From Planctomycetota bacterium (lineage in GTDB: Bacteria > Planctomycetota > PUPC01 > JACPCR01), in assembly GCA_027625095.1 (NCBI GenBank), contig JAQBXN010000017.1, forward strand, positions 1 to 64,000: a stretch of 64,000 nucleotides of DNA, in the 5' to 3' direction. The notes beneath the pieces are model-generated. The model saw nothing but the letters and a program-made list of their open reading frames with translations. It searched no databases and was not told the DNA's origin. How positions within the stretch are numbered: position 1 is the first letter of the stretch; every line of letters begins with the position of its first letter. The translations under genes and the position numbers were made by a program. Positions 1 through 8,321 of the stretch are shown here, piece by piece.

Positions 1-206
1 TAGCCCTGGAAGGGCGTCAGTCCATAGCGAGGGGCGTTAGCCCCTCGACCCTGAACGAGATCAGAGTCAGCCCTGGAAGGGCGTCAGTCCATAGCGAGGG
101 GCGTTAGCCCCTCGACCCTGAACGAGATCAGAATCAGCCCTGGAAGGGCGTCAGTCGAAACGGTGTTTAGTCCTCGTTCATCGCCCCAGTCAATAGGATC
201 TTAAAC
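1..206. repeat. 67-bp tandem two-hairpin repeats upstream of the IS200-type transposase
   Basis: Nearly identical units start at 2, 69 and 136, giving a 67-bp period; the third is cut short near 156. Each unit holds two small palindromes, GCCCTGGAAGGGC and CGAGGGGCGTTAGCCCCTCG, separated by a GTCAGTC(CA)TAG linker. The same unit appears in reverse-complement orientation downstream of the transposase (about 743-960), so the gene is flanked by inverted arrays. Y1 transposases recognise hairpins, and RAYT-type relatives are known to be associated with such palindromes, so these are likely its substrates (inference). No gene is seen here apart from the transposase leader. There are no unique spacers of the kind a CRISPR array would have. 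Confidence 0.8.
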
Positions 207-659
207 ATGCCCCAGTCATACGGCGCAATCTATTTCCATTTGGTCTTCAGCACCAAGAACCGTCAGCAATGGATCGATGAAAAGCTGGAGGCCCGGCTTC
301 ACGAATACCTCGGAGGCACACTCCGCGCGATGGAGTGCCGACTGTTGGCTGCCGGCGGTACGGCTGACCACATTCATTTGCTCGTATCGATAACCCGCAC
401 TCTGTCCATTGCGAATGTGATGCGGGACATCAAATCAAATTCATCCGGCTGGATTCATAAGGAGATCGAAGGTCTGGCAGGTTTCGGTTGGCAGGATGGT
501 TACGGGGCCTTCAGTGTGAGCTTTTCTCAGATCGATAAGGTTAAGAACTACATCGGGAGACAGAAGGAACACCACCGAAAGGCGTCGTTTCAGGATGAGT
601 TGCTGGAGCTGTTGGATAGGCATGAGGTGTCGTATGATCCGAAATACGTTTTGGAATGA
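207..659 (+). CDS. IS200/IS605-family Y1 transposase (TnpA/RAYT-like)
   Basis: The 150-residue product has the usual length of a single-domain IS200-type TnpA (Y1_Tnp). The N-terminal strand HLVFSTKNR (about 11-19) is typical, the metal-binding HUH motif is H55-I-H57 in ADHIHLL, and the likely catalytic tyrosine is Y115 in NYIGRQKEHH, followed by Q119 and a basic helix. All key residues are present, so the enzyme may be active. Such enzymes cut and rejoin single-stranded DNA at hairpins. It stands alone between inverted arrays of two-hairpin repeats and has no TnpB partner, as expected for IS200 or for a RAYT (REP-associated tyrosine transposase). IS element and domesticated RAYT cannot be told apart from one copy. 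Confidence 0.93.
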   Translation: MPQSYGAIYFHLVFSTKNRQQWIDEKLEARLHEYLGGTLRAMECRLLAAGGTADHIHLLVSITRTLSIANVMRDIKSNSSGWIHKEIEGLAGFGWQDGYGAFSVSFSQIDKVKNYIGRQKEHHRKASFQDELLELLDRHEVSYDPKYVLE

Positions 660-694
660 TGTTGAAATCAATCGGGTCGAATTCGTCCGAATTT

Positions 695-1003
695 GTTCGA
701 GGGGCCATTCGTTCGAGGGGCCATTCGTTCGAGGGGCCATTCGTTCGAGGGGCTATTCGTTCGAGGGGCTGGTGCCCCTCGCTATTGACTGACGCCCTTC
801 CAGGGCTGGGATGACGGTGCCATTCGTTCGAGGGGCTGGCGCCCCTCGCTATTGACTGACGCCCTTCCAGGGCTGGGATGCCGGTGCTATTCGTTCGAGG
901 GGCTATTCGTTCGAGGGGCTGGCGCCCCTCGCTATTGACTGACGCCCTTCCAGGGCTGGGATGACGGCGGTATTCGTTCGAGGGGCTATTCGTTCGAGGG
1001 GCT
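695..1003. repeat. Downstream hairpin array, inverted relative to 1-206
   Basis: The stretch opens with four or five copies of a 15-bp motif around GTTCGAGGGGCCATTC, then alternates this motif with the unit GGCGCCCCTCGCTATTGACT plus GACGCCCTTCCAGGGCT. The latter is the reverse complement of the 5' array unit. Units end near 811, 871 and 961. The array stops abruptly at about 1003, where GAGGGGCTGG changes into non-repetitive sequence that reads as protein-coding. Open frames crossing this region are made of repeat sequence and are not taken as genes. Confidence 0.8.
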
Positions 1004-1004
1004 G

Positions 1005-2495
1005 GACACACTCGAAAAAACGGATCTGACAGCCGGTCTACGACACCTGGTTCAGGCGCGCCTCGCCCGTAGCGCTGACTATGCGACCGAGGCCCTGTGG
1101 CGGACCATGAATCCCAAAGCAAGCGCTGAAAATCTGCCCGGGCCTGCTTTGGGAGACATCAGCAGCGCGCTCGAAAAGGTTTCTTCCAGTTTTCAGATCC
1201 GCCTCGTCCGTGGGGAAGGGCAGCCTATTCGCCAGGGCGGCAAACTCCTGGAGCCTTTGGTGATCCAGGTCTTCCTGAAGACAGGTGATAAAGAATTGCC
1301 TGTCTCCGGTCTTCCCATCTCCTTTTTGTTTCACAATGCGTCTGGACAGATGATTGGCGGCATTCAGGAAACCGATGAAAAAGGCCAGGCGTCCGTGAGG
1401 GTGATTCGTCTCGCACCGGAAAAGGGAGCGACTATGGCCGCGGTTCGAGCAGGTGTGGCGCTGCCGGAGTTGGTAAAGGGGTTCAAAGCTGAGGAGCGCA
1501 AGCAGGCACTGGAGTGGCTTTCACCACTTGAACGGCGTTCGGTTATGTTTTCCTTTCGTCCGCCTCCCGAATGGGAGGCCTGGCTGAAGGCGTTTGCCGA
1601 CACAATCAGGTCAGAGCTGACGTTGCATGAATGTCGTTCAATAATACTGGGCTCGTTCAGCATGAAAGACGAACAAGCGGTGGGCCCATTCGGTGACAGC
1701 CTTCGGCAAGGGTTGGCTAAAGAACTCAAATCAAATGGCATCACTTTGACCGAATGGGGATCAAAACGCGAAGCGCCTGTTCTTGTTGGTGAATACTCTG
1801 TGGAGAATGATCTGGTGGACGTGGACTGGAAAGTGGTGCGGACGCTGGGTGACCGCTCTGCCTCATCGCGGAGCGCGGAGACCACGATTGCGTCGGGAAA
1901 CCGGCGGCTCTTGAGCGAGCAATTACCGGGTGTGAAGTTTGAACCACCATCACTGGAACAGATTAGAACTCGACTCCGCCAGGCAGGTCAAGACCAACAT
2001 TCCCCAGAGAAAGATTCACTGCAGATCGAACTTTGGACGAACCATGGCCCGAGGCCTGTCTACCAGGCCGGCGATGAGATGAAAGTCTTCCTGAAGGCGA
2101 ACCTGGCGTGTAACGTTCAGCTTATTTACACCGACTCGGGGGATGTCTCCTTCTTCATCCTTCCCAACGCCGGCACTGGGCGATCCGCTCAGGTCGCCCT
2201 GGAGGCTGACAAGGTGAGGATGGTGCCGGATGCATCCAAGGGTGAGCGCTGGCGTTTGAAATTCTCTGCTGAAGGGAGGGGTCTGGAAACACTGGTGGCC
2301 ATGGCCAGCACCGGTCCACTCGCCGCCCCCACAAGCAATGTGGATTATCCTGTCTACGCGTTCGGCTACCGCCTGGAGGGCGGAATCTCATTGCGGGACC
2401 AGATTCTCAAGAGCCAGAGAGTTAAGGAAGGCGAACAGTCATTGCCCCCACGGGCAACTGCGGTGGCCTCGGTGGTGATTCACCAGGAACGGTAA
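1005..2495 (+). CDS. 5'-truncated DUF4384-domain protein
   Basis: From about 1005 the frame reads as ordinary protein (LDTLEKTDLTAGLRHLVQ and onward) with no start codon until ATG 1107. This suggests the original N-terminus was removed or displaced when the repeat array arrived. The C-terminal third (from about 2020) looks like DUF4384: a GDEMKVFLKAN strand, then VQLIYTDSGDVSFFILPN. DUF4384 is found at the C-end of secreted or lipoprotein-like bacterial proteins and of some caspase- or kinase-linked proteins; its function is unknown. The middle part has an Ig-like flavour (FLKTGDKELPVSGLPISFLF). Translation from ATG 1107 would give 462 residues without an export signal. It is probably a remnant. 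The missing 5' part could lie left of the window. Confidence 0.7.
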   Translation, partial: DTLEKTDLTAGLRHLVQARLARSADYATEALWRTMNPKASAENLPGPALGDISSALEKVSSSFQIRLVRGEGQPIRQGGKLLEPLVIQVFLKTGDKELPVSGLPISFLFHNASGQMIGGIQETDEKGQASVRVIRLAPEKGATMAAVRAGVALPELVKGFKAEERKQALEWLSPLERRSVMFSFRPPPEWEAWLKAFADTIRSELTLHECRSIILGSFSMKDEQAVGPFGDSLRQGLAKELKSNGITLTEWGSKREAPVLVGEYSVENDLVDVDWKVVRTLGDRSASSRSAETTIASGNRRLLSEQLPGVKFEPPSLEQIRTRLRQAGQDQHSPEKDSLQIELWTNHGPRPVYQAGDEMKVFLKANLACNVQLIYTDSGDVSFFILPNAGTGRSAQVALEADKVRMVPDASKGERWRLKFSAEGRGLETLVAMASTGPLAAPTSNVDYPVYAFGYRLEGGISLRDQILKSQRVKEGEQSLPPRATAVASVVIHQER

Positions 2496-2534
2496 ATCCC
2501 TTCTGAGCATCGACGTTGCCTGTAAGACGGTGAC

Positions 2535-2548
2535 CCACCGCGAGGTGG
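2535..2548. repeat. Small GC-rich hairpin between convergent genes
   Basis: CCACC-GCGA-GGTGG forms a perfect 5-bp stem with a GNRA-type loop in the 72-bp gap between the DUF4384 gene and oadA, which converge here. There is no following T-run, so it is a weak candidate for a bidirectional terminator. It may equally be a small dispersed palindrome. Confidence 0.35.
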
Positions 2549-2567
2549 CGGGCAATGCTCTTATGGG

Positions 2568-4373
2568 CTAAGCAATCGTCGCCAGCTCGTCGCCGGTCTG
2601 AACCATGTCGCCCTTGGCCACTTTGATTTCCTGGACGGTGCCGGAGACCGGGGCGCTGACCTGGACTTCCATTTTCATGGCTTCAAGGACGAGAATGGTC
2701 TGGCCTTCTTTGACGGCTGTTCCAGGCGGAGTAACGAGGTCGTAGACTTTGCCGGGCATCTGGGCGATGACCCGGGTGAGGGGGCCGGCGGCCGCGGGAG
2801 CGCTGCCTCCCGAAGCGGCGGCGTGGCCTTCGATTGAGACTCTGTAGGTCTTGCCGTTGACTGTTGCCACATCACCGTCGATGTGGACCGTAACGCTCTT
2901 GTTATTGACGCTGAGAGAATACCTGGTAGGGCCTGTGGCTGCCGGGGCTGCGGCGGGCGTGGCCTGTTTCTTATCCTTGCGAACGCCGATTTCAGCTTTA
3001 CCAAGGAGGAAGTCGAGTCCCTTATCTTTGCACGTGGCAACGATGAAAATGTTCTCGTCGGTGACTTCGATATTGTTCTCTTTGAGCTGTTTTGTTGCAG
3101 CTTCAACGCCCTTTGCCGGGTCGGCGTCGTTGCGTTCAATAGGTGCCTGGGTGGTCGGTTCAAGGCCGAGTTGTTCCGCCGCCAGTTTCACGACGTCCGG
3201 GTCGGGTGGGACGGGCGTCTTGCCAAAGTAGCCGAGGACCATCTGGCCGTACGGCTCGGCTATTTCCTTCCATGGGCCAAGCATGACGTTCTTCAACGCC
3301 TGCTGAACATAAAACTGAGAGACCGGTGTGACCGATGTGCCAAAACCGCCCTTTCGAACGACGTCGCCCATCGCCTTAATCAGATCCGGGTATTTATCCA
3401 TGATGCCGTGGTCGCGCATCATTTGAGTATTGGCGGTCAGTGCGCCGCCGGGCATTGGGCTCCATGGGATCAGGGGCTCAACCGTCGTTGCTTCTGGTGG
3501 GAGGTAGTAATCGGCCATGCATTCCTTAAAGACCTCCTCAGCGTCGCGTACTTTTTCGATGTCAAGATCGAGATCGTATTTAGAGCCGCGGAGCGCATGC
3601 CACATGACGATGACGTCGGGCTGGCAGGTACCGCCGGAGCAGGGCGCCAGAGAAAGGTCAATCGCATCCGCACCTGCATCAAGTGCAGCTAAATTGGTTG
3701 CCACGCTGATACCCGCAGTCTCATGAGTGTGGAAGTGGATGAAGGTGTCGCCGGGGAGTATTTTGCGGGCGCGCTGGATAGTCTCGAAGACCTTCGAAGG
3801 GACGGCTGTGCCTGAGGCATCTTTGAAGCAGACGGAGTCAAAAGGAATTCCGGCATCGAGGATTCCCCGGAGGGTCTGCTCGTAAAACTCTGCGTCATGC
3901 GCGCCGGTGCAACCGGGTGGTAGCTCCATCAAAGTCACGCACACCTGATGTTTGAGTCCGGCGTCTACGATGCACTGTCCGCTGTAAACCAGATTCTGGA
4001 CGTCGTTGAGCGCGTCGAAATTACGGATGGTGGTAATTCCGTGCTTCTTGAAGAGCTCGGCGTGCAGTTTGATGATGTCGCTGGATTGGGATTCAAGTCC
4101 GACAACATTGACGCCGCGGGAGAGGGTCTGCAGATTCGCGTCCGGGCCGGCGGTCTCGCGAAAGCTGTCCATCATCGCGAATGCATCTTCATTGCAATAG
4201 AAGTAGAGGGATTGAAAACGCGCGCCGCCCCCGGCTTCGAAATAATTGATCCCCGCGTCTCTTGCGGCCTGTACTGCAGGTAGAAAATCTTTGGTGAAAA
4301 CGCGTGCTCCGTAGACGGACTGAAATCCGTCCCGGAAGGCCGTACACATGAAACTTACTTTCTTAGCAGCCAC
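2568..4373 (-). CDS. oadA: Biotin-dependent decarboxylase/carboxyltransferase alpha subunit (OadA/PycB-like)
   Basis: About 601 residues. The N-terminal HMGL-like TIM barrel carries CTAFRDGFQS (family TLRDGxQS), FKDASGT and the metal-site motif HFHTHETAG. A conserved carboxylase middle domain and an Ala/Pro-rich linker follow, then a C-terminal biotinyl domain with EAMKMEV, whose lysine is the biotin site. The barrel transfers the carboxyl group from oxaloacetate (or a related acid) to biotin, and the beta subunit then releases it while pumping sodium. The chosen start is GTG 4373, which has AAGGAA a few bases upstream and gives the usual N-terminus. An in-frame upstream start at 4430 would overlap oadB. 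It is last in the oadG-oadB-oadA operon. The barrel motifs deviate from textbook OadA (AFRD for LRD, LAPCSGGTCQP), so the substrate is uncertain. Confidence 0.88.
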   Translation of the reverse strand: MAAKKVSFMCTAFRDGFQSVYGARVFTKDFLPAVQAARDAGINYFEAGGGARFQSLYFYCNEDAFAMMDSFRETAGPDANLQTLSRGVNVVGLESQSSDIIKLHAELFKKHGITTIRNFDALNDVQNLVYSGQCIVDAGLKHQVCVTLMELPPGCTGAHDAEFYEQTLRGILDAGIPFDSVCFKDASGTAVPSKVFETIQRARKILPGDTFIHFHTHETAGISVATNLAALDAGADAIDLSLAPCSGGTCQPDVIVMWHALRGSKYDLDLDIEKVRDAEEVFKECMADYYLPPEATTVEPLIPWSPMPGGALTANTQMMRDHGIMDKYPDLIKAMGDVVRKGGFGTSVTPVSQFYVQQALKNVMLGPWKEIAEPYGQMVLGYFGKTPVPPDPDVVKLAAEQLGLEPTTQAPIERNDADPAKGVEAATKQLKENNIEVTDENIFIVATCKDKGLDFLLGKAEIGVRKDKKQATPAAAPAATGPTRYSLSVNNKSVTVHIDGDVATVNGKTYRVSIEGHAAASGGSAPAAAGPLTRVIAQMPGKVYDLVTPPGTAVKEGQTILVLEAMKMEVQVSAPVSGTVQEIKVAKGDMVQTGDELATIA

Positions 4374-4395
4374 TGCTGGTTCCTTTGCATGAAAT

Positions 4396-5559
4396 CTATT
4401 TAATAACGGACCACAACACTCCAGCGGCAACAGCCGAGCCGATAACTCCGGCGATATTAGGGGCCATGGCGTGCATCAGGAGATAGTTGTGAGGATCTTC
4501 CTGCTGACCGACCATCTGTACGACGCGTGCGGAATCGGGAACTGCTGAGACTCCCGCAGCGCCGATAAGAGGGTTGATCTTTTCTTTCATAAACAGGTTC
4601 ATGAATTTGGCGAACAGCACGCCACCTGCGGTAGCGATGGCGAAAGAGACCGCGCCCAGTCCGAAGATTTTGAGGGATTCGGCCGTCAGAAAATACTGGG
4701 CCTGGGTGCTGGTTCCCACAGCAAAGCCGAGGAGAATGGTGACGATATCGATAAGCGAATTGCGTGCAGTATTTGCCAGGCGTTCCGTCACTCCGCTCTC
4801 TTTCAGCAAGTTACCAAGGCAGAGCATGCCGATAAGTACTTGAGCGCCGGGAGCAATCAGCGAACACACCAGAAATGTGATGACCGGAAAGAAGAGTTTT
4901 TCACGCTTGGAGACCTCGCGGGGCGGCTTCATTCGGATGAGCCGTTCTTTCCGCGTAGTCAGCAACCTCATAATGGGGGGCTGGATGACGGGCACCAGCG
5001 CCATATAGGAATAGGCGGCGATGGCGATGGGGCCGAGATAATGGGGCGCGAGTTTTGCAGCCAGGAAAATAGCTGTCGGCCCGTCTGCACCGCCGATGAT
5101 TCCGATAGCACCGGCTTCCGCCTGGGTAAAACCCAGATACAACGAACCGAGAAGGGTCAAAAAAATACCAATCTGGGCGGCTGCACCAAGCAGCACGAGT
5201 TTAGGGTTGGAGAGCATGGTGGAGAAATCTGTCATCGCACCAATACCCAGAAAAATCAGCGGAGGGAATATCCCGTACTTGACACCGAAGTAGAAAAAAC
5301 TGAGCACGCTCGCCCGGTTGAAATCAAGAGTTCCACCATCCCAGATCACGTTGAATTCGTTGTAACCGAGTGCCATCCCGGCTACCGGGGGGATGTTACC
5401 GACAACAATTCCGAACCCGATGGGGCATAAGAGGAGAGGCTCATAGTCCTTCCTTATGGCTAATGAAATGAAGATGATGCCGATCACCATCATGATCACG
5501 TTGCCAGACGTGAGATTATAAATCCCCGTGTTTTGCCAGAATAGGGAGAGGGTCTCCAT
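4396..5559 (-). CDS. oadB: Sodium-translocating decarboxylase beta subunit (OadB family)
   Basis: The 387-residue, highly hydrophobic protein has the normal length for the family. Signature segments are GIIGGADGPTAIFLA in the middle and GAAGVSAVPDSARV near the C-terminus, and there are about nine or more membrane spans. In known Oad, Mmd and Gcd complexes this subunit decarboxylates carboxybiotin and couples it to outward sodium transport. It lies between oadG (47 bp upstream) and oadA (22 bp downstream if oadA starts at GTG 4373), all on the minus strand, so the complex is probably made from one transcript. This implies a sodium-motive component in the cell's energetics. Confidence 0.93.
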   Translation of the reverse strand: METLSLFWQNTGIYNLTSGNVIMMVIGIIFISLAIRKDYEPLLLCPIGFGIVVGNIPPVAGMALGYNEFNVIWDGGTLDFNRASVLSFFYFGVKYGIFPPLIFLGIGAMTDFSTMLSNPKLVLLGAAAQIGIFLTLLGSLYLGFTQAEAGAIGIIGGADGPTAIFLAAKLAPHYLGPIAIAAYSYMALVPVIQPPIMRLLTTRKERLIRMKPPREVSKREKLFFPVITFLVCSLIAPGAQVLIGMLCLGNLLKESGVTERLANTARNSLIDIVTILLGFAVGTSTQAQYFLTAESLKIFGLGAVSFAIATAGGVLFAKFMNLFMKEKINPLIGAAGVSAVPDSARVVQMVGQQEDPHNYLLMHAMAPNIAGVIGSAVAAGVLWSVIK

Positions 5560-5606
5560 ACTTCCTCAGATGCTCCGTTCTTGGTGTGTCTGTTGAGGAT
5601 TCGTTC

Positions 5607-5915
5607 CTAATTACGCGTCTGTGTCATTTGCGTGTGCAGAACGAACCCAATCGCCGCCATGATGGTATCTTCTTCAACCTGCGCACCGGCCTCTGCCTTT
5701 GCCGGTGCGTTATGCATACGCGCAGGCGGGAAAAAGTTATTCAGCTTATCTACTACGTGTGGCAATACTGCCAGCACCAGACTGATCAGGGACAGGGCAA
5801 TGAAGACGATCAGCATCCCAGTTAACGAAATACTGACGCCGTTCTGTTCCGTGACATTTCTGAATCCCGAAACGGTTTGAGTGGCCGATTCGGCGAAAAA
5901 TATCCATCCGCTCAT
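5607..5915 (-). CDS. oadG: Decarboxylase gamma subunit (OadG-like)
   Basis: The 102-residue protein has one strong membrane helix (about 28-50, SLTGMLIVFIALSLISLVLA), then an Ala/Pro-rich stretch and a C-terminal EEDTIMAAIGFVLH that matches the end of OadG-type subunits. OadG anchors the alpha subunit to the membrane and helps assembly; in some enzymes it binds zinc. It is first in the operon, with a possible promoter at 5969-5997. The family is poorly conserved, so gene order supports the call as much as sequence does. Confidence 0.82.
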   Translation of the reverse strand: MSGWIFFAESATQTVSGFRNVTEQNGVSISLTGMLIVFIALSLISLVLAVLPHVVDKLNNFFPPARMHNAPAKAEAGAQVEEDTIMAAIGFVLHTQMTQTRN

Positions 5916-5968
5916 GGTCGTTTCCGAGTCAAATTTGACGTGTTTTCTATCTCAAAAATTGGAGCGGG

Positions 5969-5997
5969 ATACTATGTTAAATATTAAAGGTTTACAA
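5969..5997 (-). promoter_or_regulatory. Possible sigma70-type promoter of the oad operon
   Basis: On the minus strand TTGTAA (5992-5997) and TAGTAT (5969-5974) are separated by 17 bp, about 50 bp upstream of oadG. The intervening and flanking DNA is AT-rich compared with the genes. This rests on consensus match only. Confidence 0.4.
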
Positions 5998-6204
5998 CCA
6001 GAGACGGTTGCCAGAGGCTGATATTCATACCTCAACGTATTCGTGCGACTCTCTTCATTCGCGGGTAATCCGGAATTCTGGTGATATCCCCGTCTGCTAC
6101 TCATTCGAGCCAGTGGTCATCTCGAATGTGTTATCTATACTTCCGCCCCTTACAACTGCGTGACTGGTTTTCACAGCGAATTTTTAACAGAAGAGAGAAG
6201 CATC

Positions 6205-7467
6205 ATGAGTGGCCTTATTGCACCCCACGGCGGACTGAGTGAACCTTTGGATCTTACGGTATCGGCTGACCGTATGGATGATTTCAAGACCGATGCAAGC
6301 AGCTTGACGCGAGTGCCCGTCTCTGAAGCGGATCTTTCTGGTGTCTATCGATTCGGCGACGGAGGCTTGAGCCCTCTGCATGGGCCGATGGATTCGGCAA
6401 CTTACAACCGTGTCCTGGATGAAAGTGTTGTCGAAGTGGACGGCAAGCTCTACGCCTGGACGATCCCGGTAGCACTGCCAGTCCCCTCAGACCTCGCTGG
6501 TAAATTGAGCGCCGGGCAAAAGGTTGCTCTTGAAAATTCATCAGGCGAGATCGTCGGCGTCCTTGATATCAATGACGTTTACGAGTGGGATAAGACCAAA
6601 TACCTCACCAGTGTCTACCTGACCGAACGGACGGACCACCCGGGCGGGGACATGGTTCTCAAAAACGATGCAGACATGACCCATCTGCTCGGTGGCACGA
6701 TTGAAGTACTCCCGCAGCCGAAGAATCCGAACTTTGGTCAGTTTGTTCTCAGCCCTCGTGAAGTCCGGGCATTGATTGCTGAAAAAGGTTGGGACAAGGT
6801 GGTCGCCTTCCAGACCCGCAACCCTCTGCATCGCGCTCATGAATACGCGCTGGTCTATGGTCTCGAAGTCCTCCTCCGTGCTGGACACAATGCCGGGGCC
6901 TGCCTCAACCCGCTGGTTGGTGAGACCAAGGGGGATGACGTGAGTGCTGAGGTCCGCATGGAAACCTACCAGGCACTGATCGATTCAAGAGGATTGGGCG
7001 AAGGCGACAGCGACCCCGAGCTCTGGGCGAAGCTCGGTGAACAGGCGCCTGATCGTGTTTGCCTGCTTGGCCTGGATATTAAGATGTTTTACGGAGGCCC
7101 GAAAGAAGCGGTCATGCACGGCATTTACCGCCAGAACTACGGCTTTACCAATATCGTCATTGGACGCAAGCACGCAGATGCTCCTTACCACGATGGCGCA
7201 GCCATCTGGGGCGACTTCGATGCGCAGGAAATTTTCCACAATCTGAACGGCGAACTCCTCATCGAGCCGATCAACGTCGGGTTCGCTGCATTCTATGAAT
7301 CGCTTGGCCGAGTCGATCTGATGACCAATCACGCGGACGAGAAGCCGGTCTTTATCTCAGGCAAGCAGGTGCGCTCCACATTGCTTGCCGGCGAAGAAGT
7401 CGACCCGAGAATCATGCGCCCGAGCACTTCGCAGATTCTGGTAAAAGCAATGGTCGGTTTGGAGTAG
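6205..7467 (+). CDS. sat: Sulfate adenylyltransferase (ATP sulfurylase), single-chain type
   Basis: About 420 residues. It makes adenosine 5'-phosphosulfate from sulfate and ATP, the first step of sulfate assimilation (or, in reverse, of sulfur oxidation). The nucleotide-binding motif [11 protein letters not shown] (about 203-213) is intact, with the PUA-like N-terminal domain before it and [11 protein letters not shown] after. The start is ATG 6205, preceded by AGAGAGAAG, and the product begins [10 protein letters not shown] as usual for Sat. A GTG at 6160 would add an atypical extension. No APS kinase or reductase gene is adjacent, so its pathway direction cannot be read here. The gene is divergent from the oad operon, with a 289-bp gap. 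Confidence 0.95.
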   Translation: MSGLIAPHGGLSEPLDLTVSADRMDDFKTDASSLTRVPVSEADLSGVYRFGDGGLSPLHGPMDSATYNRVLDESVVEVDGKLYAWTIPVALPVPSDLAGKLSAGQKVALENSSGEIVGVLDINDVYEWDKTKYLTSVYLTERTDHPGGDMVLKNDADMTHLLGGTIEVLPQPKNPNFGQFVLSPREVRALIAEKGWDKVVAFQTRNPLHRAHEYALVYGLEVLLRAGHNAGACLNPLVGETKGDDVSAEVRMETYQALIDSRGLGEGDSDPELWAKLGEQAPDRVCLLGLDIKMFYGGPKEAVMHGIYRQNYGFTNIVIGRKHADAPYHDGAAIWGDFDAQEIFHNLNGELLIEPINVGFAAFYESLGRVDLMTNHADEKPVFISGKQVRSTLLAGEEVDPRIMRPSTSQILVKAMVGLE

Positions 7468-7510
7468 TAGGCCAAGACGAAGGTGTTTTTGCGATTTCTG
7501 CATCGGCAAT

Positions 7511-7573
7511 GTGGGATGGGCGTCCCCGCCCGCCATGAGCTGCCAAAGGGACGACCGAGGACGGCCATCCTAC
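7511..7573. repeat. Imperfect inverted repeat after sat
   Basis: The arms 7511-7532 (GTGGGATGGGCGTCCCCGCC and on) and 7552-7573 are inverted copies matching at 17 of 22 positions, with a 19-bp loop. It probably belongs to a dispersed palindromic repeat and could act as a transcription barrier downstream of sat. There is no T-run. Confidence 0.5.
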
Positions 7574-7661
7574 GAATGCAGGAGTGATGACGGCCTTTCG
7601 GTTGGAAGCTTGAAAGCCACTTCGATTAGTGCATGATGCTCTTCCCAAAGGAGTAAATGCG

Positions 7662-7895
7662 ATGTCCGAACAAGAGATAAATCAGCAGTTGGCTGACACG
7701 ATATGCAGCCGTTTTGAATGGAATGGGAAGCAGTTCAAGGAAGGCGAATGTTTGGTGCTTCTGAATGGCGAGGTCGTATCCATAACCGACAGTTTAAGTG
7801 ACGCGCTCAAAGCGCTACGTGCAATTGAGCCGAATGTCGCTAAAGGTATGGTGCTAGAGGTGGCAGAGCCCGTCATAGATGTGATACGGCGATAA
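7662..7895 (+). CDS. Small DUF5678-like protein
   Basis: 77 residues from ATG 7662, which has AAAGGAG upstream; a longer reading to 7629 lacks this. The pattern of a short wrapped domain with CLVLLNGEVVSITDSLSDAL followed by a hydrophobic C-terminal strand resembles DUF5678, a small domain of unknown role. The next gene (retropepsin-like) starts 3 bp after the stop, so the two are translationally linked. The pairing suggests the small protein is a partner or substrate of the protease-like protein (inference). Confidence 0.65.
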   Translation: MSEQEINQQLADTICSRFEWNGKQFKEGECLVLLNGEVVSITDSLSDALKALRAIEPNVAKGMVLEVAEPVIDVIRR

Positions 7896-7898
7896 AGC

Positions 7899-8312
7899 AT
7901 GGCAAACGTGTACTTTCAGAGTCTGGATCAAGGCGACCTGATTCTGGTTGAATTCCTTACAACCGAAGGCGGCATTCGTCCGATGACTATGCTGGTCGAT
8001 TCTGGATACTGCGGACAGAGTTCATTTGTCGTACCAAGTAATGAAAGGTCGATATTCCTTGCGCCCGCAGGAGTGGGTTACACCTCAGGCGCGATTATTG
8101 GGAATCAGGAACGCGGTCTGGTTATTTGTAGAGTTCCGCAAGTCGTCTACGAAGAAACGATGATCGCAATATTCGCAGATACAACGTCCTTGTCACTGCC
8201 CGGTCCCGCAGAAGGTTTGGTAGGTTTGAGATTTCTCAGGCAATTCAATCGGTGGGGGGCTGAGCGAACTTCTGAAAAGACGTGGCGGTTTTTTCTTTCA
8301 ACCGATAGTTAG
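7899..8312 (+). CDS. Retropepsin-like aspartyl protease family protein
   Basis: The 137-residue protein carries MLVDSGYCG (D34-S-G) between hydrophobic strands and a later hydrophobic-GL strand (EGLVGLRFLRQF). This is the layout of clan-AA single-domain aspartic proteases, which work as dimers with one D-S/T-G per chain. It has no signal peptide. It directly follows the DUF5678-like gene. A second protein with the same motif lies at 21790-22167. Active protease versus inactive fold relative cannot be decided from sequence alone. Confidence 0.68.
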   Translation: MANVYFQSLDQGDLILVEFLTTEGGIRPMTMLVDSGYCGQSSFVVPSNERSIFLAPAGVGYTSGAIIGNQERGLVICRVPQVVYEETMIAIFADTTSLSLPGPAEGLVGLRFLRQFNRWGAERTSEKTWRFFLSTDS

Positions 8313-8321
8313 CCGATACTA

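Noticed and set aside
1-206. CRISPR-like periodicity
   Set aside because: The units are contiguous 67-bp copies without unique spacers, contain internal hairpins and are mirrored downstream; no cas genes are present.
441-1122. Open minus-strand frames across the transposase and the right array
   Set aside because: They translate repeat DNA into proline-, arginine- and serine-rich low-complexity protein and overlap a well-supported transposase.
2496-2567. Rho-independent terminator between the DUF4384 gene and oadA
   Set aside because: The hairpin has only a 5-bp stem and no T-run on either strand.
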